Positions 16,595-23,489 of a DNA stretch of 32,032 bases are shown here, in pieces. The notes below the pieces were generated by a model. It was not told the origin of the DNA and made no database searches. It saw only the letters and a program-made list of their open reading frames with translations. This DNA is from an uncultured Eubacteriales bacterium (GTDB taxonomy: Bacteria > Bacillota > Clostridia > Christensenellales > Aristaeellaceae): positions 1 through 32,032 of the forward strand of contig CADBCX010000010.1 in the NCBI GenBank assembly GCA_902793245.1. The letters are read 5' to 3'. The position numbers were made by a program, and so were the translations under genes. Each line of letters starts with the position of its first letter. Position 1 is the stretch's first letter.

Positions 16595-16632
16595 GAAAAA
16601 CAAAAACGCCCGGGCGGAATCGCCGGAGCGTT
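16595..16632 (-). terminator. Intrinsic terminator between the HerA-like and YybS operons
   Basis: An imperfect GC-rich stem (AACGC at 16605-16609 with GCGTT at 16628-16632, and CCGG/CGCC pairing inside) is followed on the minus strand by TTTTTGTTTTT. It insulates the downstream YybS promoter. Confidence 0.8.
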
Positions 16633-16696
16633 GAGAAAAAACGCGGTCCATGCTTCGGGGTCAGAAGCGGAAAGGACGCTTTAAATCACTAACCAA

Positions 16697-16730
16697 CCAA
16701 AAGCCTTCCCCTTGAGGGGAAGGCTTTTGG
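16697..16730. repeat. Perfect 15-bp hairpin with AAGCCTTCCCC arms
   Basis: CCAAAAGCCTTCCCC (16697-16711) and GGGGAAGGCTTTTGG (16716-16730) form a perfect stem with a 4-nt loop. An outer pair ATCACTA/TAGTGAT (16685-16691 with 16732-16738) extends it. It lies about 55 nt after the HerA-like stop codon and may act as a bidirectional terminator; similar AAGCCTTCCCC palindromes are common intergenic repeats in gut Clostridia, to my knowledge. Confidence 0.8.
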
Positions 16731-16794
16731 GTAGTGATCTTAATTGTCCAATAAGGCATCGACTGAACAGTTGCGATGATTTACGCTGCGTGTT

Positions 16795-18591
16795 TTACTT
16801 CTTTTTCCTGCTCGACCCGATGCCGAAGATGCCCAGGATGGAGCGGCTGACCTGGCGGCCCACCTCGCGGCCCGCGCCGGTGGTGGCGGAACTGAGGAAG
16901 CTGTTCAGGTATTTTTCCGCGGCGGTCATTTCGCTGGGCTTCTTGGCGGGCTTCTTCGCGGGCTTGGTTTCCTCGGCCTGCACGGCAGGCACTTCAGCCT
17001 GCGGTTCCGGCTGAGGCGCGGCAACGGGCACGGGATAAGCAGGCGCTTGCTGGTACACCGGCTGCTGGACAGGCTGCTGATAAGCGGTCTGCTGTGCGGG
17101 CTGGGCGGGCTGCTGATAGACGGGCTGCTGGAGCGTGCTCATCACCTGCTTCTCATACTGGCCGGTGATAGGATTGTACACCCGGAAGGTCATGGGCTGG
17201 TAGATGGGCTGGGCGGGCTCGGCGGGCTGCACCTGGGCGGACACCGGCGCTTCCTCCACCTGCGCGGCTACGGGGCGCACGATCTGGGTCTGCTTCGCGC
17301 CGGTCTGTACGAACTGGGCGGAGAGCAGCTCATAAGCGCTTTCCCGGTCAAAGGGCACATCGTACTTTTCGCCGATGGCGTCGGTCTCCATAAAGGTCTT
17401 GCGCAGGTCGTCGGTGATCATGCCGATCTGGCTCTGGGGCGGCAGGATGGTGGCTTTCTGCACGATGCCGGGGGTGCCGTCATGCTGCAGGAAGGAAATC
17501 AGCGCTTCGCCGGTAGCCAGCTGGGTGAGGGCTGCTTCGGTGTCGAATTCGGGGTTCACGCGGAAGGTCTGGGCCACGGCGCGAACGACCTTCTGCTCCT
17601 GGGGCGTGAAGGCGCGCAGGGCGTGCTGCACGCGGCCGGAAAGCTGGCCCAGGATGGAAGAGGGCACGTCGGTGGGGCTCTGGGTGATGAAGTACACGCC
17701 CACGCCCTTGGAGCGGATCAGGCGCACCACCTGCTCGATGCGCTCCAGCAGGGTCTTGGAGCAATCGTCAAAGAGCAGGTGCGCTTCGTCAAAGAAGAAC
17801 ACCATCCGGGGCAGCTCGCTGTCGCCCTGCTCGGGCAGCAGCTCATACAATTCGCCCAGCATCCACAGCAGGAAGGTGGAATACATGGCGGGCTTGCGGA
17901 ACAGCTTTTCCGCCGCCAGGATGTTCACCATGCCGTGGCCGTCCTCGTCCTGCACCAGCCAGTCGGCCAGGTCGAGGCCCGGCTCGCCGAAGAACTGGTT
18001 GCCGCCCTGATCCTCCAGGATGGCGATGGCCCGCTGGATGGCGCCCACGGTGGCCTTCGCCACGTTGCCGTAGTCGAGCGTATAGCGGGCGGCATTCTCG
18101 CCCACGTAAGCCAGCATGGCCTTCACGTCCTTGAGGTCCAGCATCAGCATGCCCTCGTCGTCCGCGATGCGGAAGATGATATGCAGCACGCCGGTCTGGG
18201 TCTCGTTCAGGCCCAGCATGCGGGCCAAAAGCAGCGGGCCCATTTCGCTGACCGTGGTGCGAACCGGATGGCCCTTTTCGCCGTACACATCCCAGAAGGT
18301 GACGGGGCAGGCGCGGAAGGGGAAGTGCTCCACGCCGCAGGTCGCCAGGCGGCTGTCGATCTTGGCGCTGCCCTGGCCGGGGGAGCAGATGCCCGCCAGG
18401 TCGCCCTTCACGTCGGCCATAAACACGGGCACGCCCAGCTGGGAGAAGCCCTCGGCCAGAACCTGCAGGGTGACCGTTTTGCCGGTGCCCGTGGCGCCCG
18501 CGATGAGGCCGTGGCGGTTCGCCATGGACGGGAGCAGCTCTACCGGGCCGTGAGAGGAAGTACCAAGCCAGATGTTACCGTTTTGAAGCAT
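16795..18591 (-). CDS. HerA-like ATPase, DUF853/YjgR family
   Basis: A 598-residue ATPase resembling E. coli YjgR, related to the HerA/FtsK translocases; its cellular role is not established. Walker A is GATGTGKT at 32-39 and Walker B VFFFDEAH around Asp268-Glu269; FITQSPTDVP at 301-310 is the sensor region. E. coli YjgR is about 500 residues. The extra length here is a Pro/Gln-rich linker at about 440-550 with repeated PVYQQ units, before the conserved C-terminal GREVGRQVSRSILGIFG. The ATG follows AAAGGAGG. It is the last gene of the DUF4364-ispDF operon, 46 nt after ispDF. Confidence 0.88.
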   Translation of the reverse strand: MLQNGNIWLGTSSHGPVELLPSMANRHGLIAGATGTGKTVTLQVLAEGFSQLGVPVFMADVKGDLAGICSPGQGSAKIDSRLATCGVEHFPFRACPVTFWDVYGEKGHPVRTTVSEMGPLLLARMLGLNETQTGVLHIIFRIADDEGMLMLDLKDVKAMLAYVGENAARYTLDYGNVAKATVGAIQRAIAILEDQGGNQFFGEPGLDLADWLVQDEDGHGMVNILAAEKLFRKPAMYSTFLLWMLGELYELLPEQGDSELPRMVFFFDEAHLLFDDCSKTLLERIEQVVRLIRSKGVGVYFITQSPTDVPSSILGQLSGRVQHALRAFTPQEQKVVRAVAQTFRVNPEFDTEAALTQLATGEALISFLQHDGTPGIVQKATILPPQSQIGMITDDLRKTFMETDAIGEKYDVPFDRESAYELLSAQFVQTGAKQTQIVRPVAAQVEEAPVSAQVQPAEPAQPIYQPMTFRVYNPITGQYEKQVMSTLQQPVYQQPAQPAQQTAYQQPVQQPVYQQAPAYPVPVAAPQPEPQAEVPAVQAEETKPAKKPAKKPSEMTAAEKYLNSFLSSATTGAGREVGRQVSRSILGIFGIGSSRKKK

Positions 18592-18637
18592 GTGTGAGTC
18601 CTCCTTTGTTGGTATCTATGATCTTTTTTCCATTGAT

Positions 18638-19765
18638 TTACTGAAACAAAATCGCCGCGGCCTGGGCGCTGATGCCCTCGCCGCTGCCCTCGTAGCCCAT
18701 ATGTTCGGTGGTGGTGGCCTTGACGGATACCTGACCGGCGGGGATAGCCAGGGCGCTTGCGATGGTTTCCCGCATCTGCGGGATATAGGGGGCCAGCTTG
18801 GGGGCCTGGCACACGATGGTCACGTCCGCGTTGCCGACGGTGAAGCCTGCGTCCGTCAGGCGTTTGCCCACTTCCTTTAGTAATAATATGGAAGAAATTC
18901 CTTTATACTGCGGGTCCTTGTCCGGGAACAGATTGCCGATGTCCCCCATCGCCGCCGCGCCCAGCAGCGCATCCATCAGGGCATGCAGCGCCACGTCGGC
19001 GTCGCTGTGGCCCAGCAGGCCCTTTTCATAGGGCACCTGCACGCCGCCCAGCCAAAGCTCCCGGCCTTCCACCAGCCGGTGGGCGTCGAACCCCGTGCCG
19101 ATGCGGGGCGTCAGCATGCCGTTGACCATGCGTACATCCTCCGGAGAAGTCAGTTTGATATTATCCGGGCTGCCGGGCACCAGCCGCACGGGATGCCCCG
19201 CCGCCTCCATCAGCGCCGCGTCGTCGGTGTAGCGGGCCTGCGCCGCGGCATGGGCGGCCAGCAAATCCTTCACGAAAAAGCCCTGGGGCGTCTGCATCTG
19301 CCAAAGCTCGCTCCTGTCCAGGGTTTCCAGCACAATGCCGTCCCTGTCCGCCCGCTTGATGGTGTCCCGGGCGAGCACTGCGGCGACCCCGCTGCCGCAT
19401 TGTTCCACGCTCTGAATCACCCGGCGGATGATTTCTTCTGTCACGAAAGGCCGGGCCCCGTCGTGAATCAGGGCGATATCCGCATCGGGAGGCAATGCCC
19501 GCAGGCCGTTCAGCGCGGACGCCTGCCTGTCCTCTCCGCCATGCACGATCGCCAGCGGGACGCAGCCATAGGCGGCTAATACATCGGAAAAAACCGGTTC
19601 CTCCCCCGCCCGCGCGACCAGCACAATGCCCTTTACAGCGCCTCGGAACGCCCGGAAGCAGCGCACGATGGCGGGCACACCGCCGATCTTGAGCAGGGTT
19701 TTGTTTTCATTTGCTCCCATCCGGGTGCCGCTGCCGCCGCACAGGAGCAGGGCGTACGCGTTCAT
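18638..19765 (-). CDS. ispDF: Bifunctional IspD/IspF of the MEP pathway
   Basis: A fusion enzyme for two steps of non-mevalonate isoprenoid synthesis. Residues 1-215 are IspD (MEP cytidylyltransferase), with [11 protein letters not shown] at the CTP site, HDGARPFV near 101-108 and DTIK near 134. Residues 219-375 are IspF (MEcPP synthase), with metal ligands in GFDAHR (Asp227, His229) and His261 in [14 protein letters not shown], and the closing [15 protein letters not shown]. The product is 375 residues, normal for IspDF. Its start overlaps the stop of the DUF4364 gene by 4 nt. IspE, which acts between these steps, is not in the window. Confidence 0.95.
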   Translation of the reverse strand: MNAYALLLCGGSGTRMGANENKTLLKIGGVPAIVRCFRAFRGAVKGIVLVARAGEEPVFSDVLAAYGCVPLAIVHGGEDRQASALNGLRALPPDADIALIHDGARPFVTEEIIRRVIQSVEQCGSGVAAVLARDTIKRADRDGIVLETLDRSELWQMQTPQGFFVKDLLAAHAAAQARYTDDAALMEAAGHPVRLVPGSPDNIKLTSPEDVRMVNGMLTPRIGTGFDAHRLVEGRELWLGGVQVPYEKGLLGHSDADVALHALMDALLGAAAMGDIGNLFPDKDPQYKGISSILLLKEVGKRLTDAGFTVGNADVTIVCQAPKLAPYIPQMRETIASALAIPAGQVSVKATTTEHMGYEGSGEGISAQAAAILFQ

Positions 19766-20301
19766 GCTTCGTCCTCCGTCAGGATGCGGATGACCGTATC
19801 ATAGATTTTTCCGGCCTTTTCCGGCCAGCGCTTCGCCAGCCGATCCGCCAGTTCCCGTGTGGGCAGCGACAGGCTCAGCCGCATCATGTCCATGTCCCGC
19901 TCCACCACTTTCAGGTTCAGTTCGTATTCGCCCCGATCGGTCTGCACGATTTCCTGTTCATTCTGCATCTCATCCCGGAAGCGTTTTTTCCATTCGTTTT
20001 CCGTTCCGTCCAGCAGGGTTCTGAGGCTTTTGGGCACCCGCCCGCCGAACATGCCCAGCGCTTCCCGGCCCGCGTCCGTCACCTGGTACAGAAAGCCCGT
20101 GTTTTTTTTCGTCCTCACAGCCTGGCCTCGGTCGCACAGATCGTTCAGGGCAAACATCATTTCAAAATAGTTCAGCAAATCATTTTCAAACAGAAACTGC
20201 AAAAGCTGCAGATCCGTACATGGCCCCAGCCGGGCCAAACTGTACAGCACCATGAATTTTTGTTCATTATCCGGCGTACGCCGGGGAGGCTGAATCTTCA
20301 T
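19762..20301 (-). CDS. DUF4364 family protein
   Basis: A 179-residue protein matching DUF4364, a winged-helix-like family of Clostridia with no established function. Residues about 12-75 look like a winged helix ([22 protein letters not shown], followed by a [11 protein letters not shown] helix and a hairpin), so DNA binding is possible. The ATG has a GGAGGACG site. It is the first gene of the operon with ispDF and the HerA-like ATPase and overlaps ispDF by 4 nt. Confidence 0.8.
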   Translation of the reverse strand: MKIQPPRRTPDNEQKFMVLYSLARLGPCTDLQLLQFLFENDLLNYFEMMFALNDLCDRGQAVRTKKNTGFLYQVTDAGREALGMFGGRVPKSLRTLLDGTENEWKKRFRDEMQNEQEIVQTDRGEYELNLKVVERDMDMMRLSLSLPTRELADRLAKRWPEKAGKIYDTVIRILTEDEA

Positions 20302-20331
20302 CGCCCGTCCTCCGAAGCACCTAAATATCCA

Positions 20332-20359
20332 ATTGTATTATTTCTTTCACTTTTTACAA
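20332..20359 (-). promoter_or_regulatory. Possible promoter of the DUF4364 operon
   Basis: Minus-strand TTGTAA (20354-20359) and TACAAT (20332-20337) are 16 nt apart, 30 nt upstream of the start codon. The -35 match is weak. Confidence 0.45.
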
Positions 20360-20525
20360 AATTCCTGCAAAAATCTTTCGGTTCAGGAAAAAAATTATCC
20401 ATTAAAAACATCATATATCGTTTCTGTTCATTTGCTGCTATGACGGAAGTATGAAGGCTTTTGGATAGTCCATAAAGCGCCTTGAAACCTACGATAAAAA
20501 AATATAATAAATATAAAAATAATGC

Positions 20526-20559
20526 TTGACAAATAATACTGTGTGTTATATAGTATTAT
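20526..20559 (+). promoter_or_regulatory. padR promoter with overlapping operator palindrome
   Basis: TTGACA (20526-20531) and TATAGT (20549-20554) are 17 nt apart. A palindrome ATAATACT-N11-AGTATTAT (20533-20540 with 20552-20559) covers the spacer and the -10 box, as expected for autorepression by the PadR protein encoded directly downstream. The operator assignment is inferred. Confidence 0.75.
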
Positions 20560-20574
20560 CAAGGAGGCGATATT

Positions 20575-20892
20575 GTGGATTCTCAGATGAAGAAAGGCAT
20601 GGTGGAGGTGTGCATCCTGTCGCTGCTGAGCCGGGGGGATTCCTACGGCTACCGGCTGATCAAGGATATCGAGCCCATCATGACCCTGTCGGAATCCACG
20701 CTGTATCCGGTGCTGCGGCGGCTGGAAGCGGCAGGCAGCCTGACGGTGTACAGCGTGGAGCATAACAGCCGCCTGCGCAAGTATTACGCCATCACGGACG
20801 ACGGGCGAAAGCGCATCGCCGATTTCCTGGCGGAATGGGCGGACGTGAAAAAAGTGTACGATTTCATCGCGGAGGTGAATGATGGTGCATGA
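20575..20892 (+). CDS. PadR-family transcriptional regulator
   Basis: A 105-residue PadR-type winged-helix regulator. The family pattern is clear: VEVCILSLLSRGDSYGYRLIKDI at residues 10-32, then STLYPVLRRLEAAGSL near 40-55, the wing around 58-72 and a short C-terminal dimerisation helix. The start is GTG with AAGGAGG at 7 nt. In Bacillota such regulators often precede DUF1700 and DUF4097 genes, as here, and are thought to respond to envelope stress or ligands. The upstream palindrome suggests autorepression. Confidence 0.92.
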   Translation: MDSQMKKGMVEVCILSLLSRGDSYGYRLIKDIEPIMTLSESTLYPVLRRLEAAGSLTVYSVEHNSRLRKYYAITDDGRKRIADFLAEWADVKKVYDFIAEVNDGA

Positions 20893-21028
20893 ACTGGAAT
20901 ACTGGTATACCAAAGAACCCGACCCCCGGCAGATGGCGAACGGCCCCCACAAAGAATCGGTTTTCCCCTGCGAACAATACTTTAAAACGCGAATGAATAG
21001 AGGCGTCAAGGGAGGAAGAAGATCATGA
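20882..21028 (+). CDS. Small ORF of 48 codons between padR and the DUF1700 gene
   Basis: The ATG at 20882 opens a 48-codon frame beginning MVHELEYWYTKEPDP. GGAGG inside the padR 3' end lies 6 nt upstream of this ATG. The frame overlaps the padR end by 11 nt, and its TGA overlaps the ATG of the next gene (ATGA). This fit suggests a real coupled gene or a coupling ORF. No family is recognised, no membrane segment is seen, and the C-terminal residues come from the next gene's ribosome binding site. Confidence 0.5.
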   Translation: MVHELEYWYTKEPDPRQMANGPHKESVFPCEQYFKTRMNRGVKGGRRS

Positions 21029-22419
21029 CACGCGCGGAATATATGGCGGAGCTCGCCGGGAAGCTCAGCTTCATCCCGGAACCCCAGCGGAAAGCGGTGC
21101 TGGATTATTACGAAGAAATGATGGCTGACCGCATGGAGGACGGCATGGACGAGGCCTCCGCCGTGGCGGCCATGGAAAACCCGGACACCATCGCCGAACG
21201 CCTGAAAGCGGAGGGCAATTCCCCCATGGAGGAAGCCCAAGCAGACAACCCCGAAAACCTGACGAACGAGGCCATGAAATTTTCCTCCCTGGCGGGCAGC
21301 CTGCTGCGCACCTTTGAGGACCTGGAAAAGGCGGGCCATGTGGAAGTCCCCGAACCGCCCGAAGCGCCGGAGCCTGCCGACGGTACAGAACCACGCAATG
21401 TGACGACTGAGGCCAGGAATTTCAGCGGTTCCATCGAAGACCTGTGCTCCATCGGAGACATGGTCAGCTCCGCCATGGACTACATCCAGCGGCACACCAC
21501 GGAATCGCAGGAGGGGGATTATGAAAAGAAAGTCTTCTCCTGCCCGGCGAGCCAGGTGCGCGCCATCCGCCTGCTGTGCGGGGAAATGCCCATCCGCGTC
21601 ACCGCCTGCGAAGGGAACGACCTGACCCTGACCTACTATACCTGCGACGACGATCCCTACGAAATGAACCTGGACGACGGCGTGCTGACCCTGGAGCGGC
21701 CCACCGGCGCGAAAGGTGGCAGCCGCTTCAACTTCTCCATGCTGGGCGGCGTCATCAAGATGGTCTGGAACAAACCCTCGCCCACGGTGGAACTGTTACT
21801 GCCCAGGGAAGCGCTGGTGGATTTGCAGGCCCACACTACCAATTGCTCCATCAAGGTGAGCGACTGTCAAGCTCTGTGCCAGACGGAACTAAAAACCGGC
21901 AACAGCCGCATTGAGGTCAGCGACCTGTCCTGCCTGAGCCTGGAATGCGCGTCCACCAACGGACGGCTGGTGCTGCATAATATCAGAAGCCGCCAGCAGC
22001 TTACCGGCAGGACCACCAACAGCCGCATCGAAGCCGGCGGCCTGCGCTCCGGCGGAGATATGAAGCTGACCACCACCAACAGCCATATCGAGGGGCGCGA
22101 CCTGCAATCCTTCGGCAGCCTGCATCTCACCACCTCCAACACTGGCCTGCTGGCCGAGGACTGCACCGCCAAGGGCGAACTGCGCCTCACCACCAGCAAC
22201 GGCAGGCTGGAAGTCTGGCGTTCCGAAGGCGCGAGCGTGAGCCTCAAAACCTCCAACGGCAGCATCCGCGGGCAAATGCCGGGCGCGCAGACCGACTGGG
22301 CCATCGACAGCCGCACCAGCAACGGCAAAAACTCCCTGCCCAAGCAGCAGCCCGGCGGAAAGCCGCTCACTGTCCACACCAGCAACGGATCCATCGACGT
22401 GCATTTTGAGCGGGAGTAA
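21025..22419 (+). CDS. DUF1700 (HAAS)-DUF4097 beta-helix protein
   Basis: A 464-residue fusion. Residues 1-62 are a DUF1700/HAAS-type helical domain (TRAEYMAELAGKLSFIP, then DYYEEMMADRMEDG). An acidic, Pro-rich linker follows (about 105-125). From about 170 on is a DUF4097-type right-handed beta-helix; from residue 271 about ten turns of 19-22 residues carry the motif T-[TSG]-N-[GSC]-x-[IL]. No membrane segment or signal peptide is seen, which is unusual because many DUF1700 proteins are membrane proteins. Function unknown; probably an output of the PadR gene upstream. The ATG follows GGGAGGAAG. Confidence 0.82.
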   Translation: MTRAEYMAELAGKLSFIPEPQRKAVLDYYEEMMADRMEDGMDEASAVAAMENPDTIAERLKAEGNSPMEEAQADNPENLTNEAMKFSSLAGSLLRTFEDLEKAGHVEVPEPPEAPEPADGTEPRNVTTEARNFSGSIEDLCSIGDMVSSAMDYIQRHTTESQEGDYEKKVFSCPASQVRAIRLLCGEMPIRVTACEGNDLTLTYYTCDDDPYEMNLDDGVLTLERPTGAKGGSRFNFSMLGGVIKMVWNKPSPTVELLLPREALVDLQAHTTNCSIKVSDCQALCQTELKTGNSRIEVSDLSCLSLECASTNGRLVLHNIRSRQQLTGRTTNSRIEAGGLRSGGDMKLTTTNSHIEGRDLQSFGSLHLTTSNTGLLAEDCTAKGELRLTTSNGRLEVWRSEGASVSLKTSNGSIRGQMPGAQTDWAIDSRTSNGKNSLPKQQPGGKPLTVHTSNGSIDVHFERE

Positions 22420-22433
22420 GGAGCGCTGAAAGC

Positions 22434-23324
22434 ATGCATTTTGTGGACGCGAAAGGGATTCTGACCGGCGGCGACGGACATTTCGGCATGAACATCTACC
22501 GGGGCTGCACCCACGGCTGCATCTACTGCGACAGCAGAAGCCGGTGCTACCAGTTCACCCACGCCTTTGAGGACATCGAGGTGAAACGGAACGCGCCGGA
22601 ACTGCTGGAGCAGGCGCTGCGCTCCAAGCGGCAAAAGTGCATGATCGGCACCGGCTCCATGTCCGACCCTTACATGCACTGCGAAGAACAGCTGGGCCTG
22701 ACCCGGAAGTGCCTGGAAGTCATCTTGAAATACGGCTTCGGCGCGGCGGTTCAAACCAAGTCCGACCGCATCCTGCGGGACATCGACCTGCTGGACGAAA
22801 TCAACCGGAGGGCCAAGTGCGTGGTGCAGATGACCTTGACCACCTGGGACGACGGGCTGTGCAACATCGTGGAGCCGAACGTCTGCAATACAAAGCGCCG
22901 CGTCGAGGTGCTTGAAAAAATGCGGGAGCGGGGCATCCCCACCGTCGTGTGGCTGACGCCGATCCTGCCCTTCCTCAACGACACGGAGGAGAACGTCCGG
23001 GCGATTCTGACCGCCTGCGCCCGGGCGGGCGTAAAGGGCGTGATGGCTTTCGGCATGGGCCTCACCCTCCGGGAGGGCGACCGGGAATACTTCTACGCCG
23101 CCCTGGATCGGCATTTTCCCGGCTTGTCGCGCAAATATGCCGAGCGTTACGGCAATGCCTACGATGTGCCCAGCCCCAACGCGGAGAAGCTCATGACCTT
23201 GTTCCAAAGAATCTGCCGGGAAAACAGCATGCTCTCCCGCCCGGAGGACTGCTTCGCATTTATGAATGAATTCCCGCAAAGCTACGAACAGACGAGCCTG
23301 TTCGATGATCCTCTGTCCTTCTGA
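22434..23324 (+). CDS. Radical SAM protein, SPL-like family
   Basis: A 296-residue radical SAM enzyme resembling the spore photoproduct lyase-related and Rv2578c-like group. The 4Fe-4S cluster motif CxxxCxxC is CTHGCIYC, with Cys25, Cys29 and Cys32. MIGTGSMSDPYMHCE near 75-90 and the TIM-barrel stretch VVWLTPILPFLND near 177-189 fit this group. The substrate is unknown; the group contains uncharacterised proteins and no repair activity can be claimed. It starts 14 nt after the DUF1700-DUF4097 gene, with AGGAG about 10 nt upstream, so it is probably in the same operon. Confidence 0.85.
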   Translation: MHFVDAKGILTGGDGHFGMNIYRGCTHGCIYCDSRSRCYQFTHAFEDIEVKRNAPELLEQALRSKRQKCMIGTGSMSDPYMHCEEQLGLTRKCLEVILKYGFGAAVQTKSDRILRDIDLLDEINRRAKCVVQMTLTTWDDGLCNIVEPNVCNTKRRVEVLEKMRERGIPTVVWLTPILPFLNDTEENVRAILTACARAGVKGVMAFGMGLTLREGDREYFYAALDRHFPGLSRKYAERYGNAYDVPSPNAEKLMTLFQRICRENSMLSRPEDCFAFMNEFPQSYEQTSLFDDPLSF

Positions 23325-23434
23325 TACAGTTATGCGTTCTAAAATCTTAAGAATTTGGAAAAAGAAAAGATAATATGGCCGCGCCTCAAAGAATCCCGCT
23401 GTCACGCGGAAGAAAAACGGCTCAATGCAAAAGT

Positions 23435-23483
23435 TTGTGGGGGAAACCGCTCTTTGGAGGTCAAAGAGCAGTTTCCCCCACAA
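23435..23483. repeat. GGGGGAAACCG hairpin, copy 2
   Basis: A 22-nt arm (23435-23456) pairs with 23462-23483 around a 5-nt loop, with one mismatch. It shares the arm sequence GGGGGAAACCG(C/T)TCTTTG with the copy at 5416-5460. It lies 6 nt after the stop codon of the tail-spike-like gene, the same arrangement as copy 1. Confidence 0.85.
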
Positions 23484-23489
23484 TTTTCA

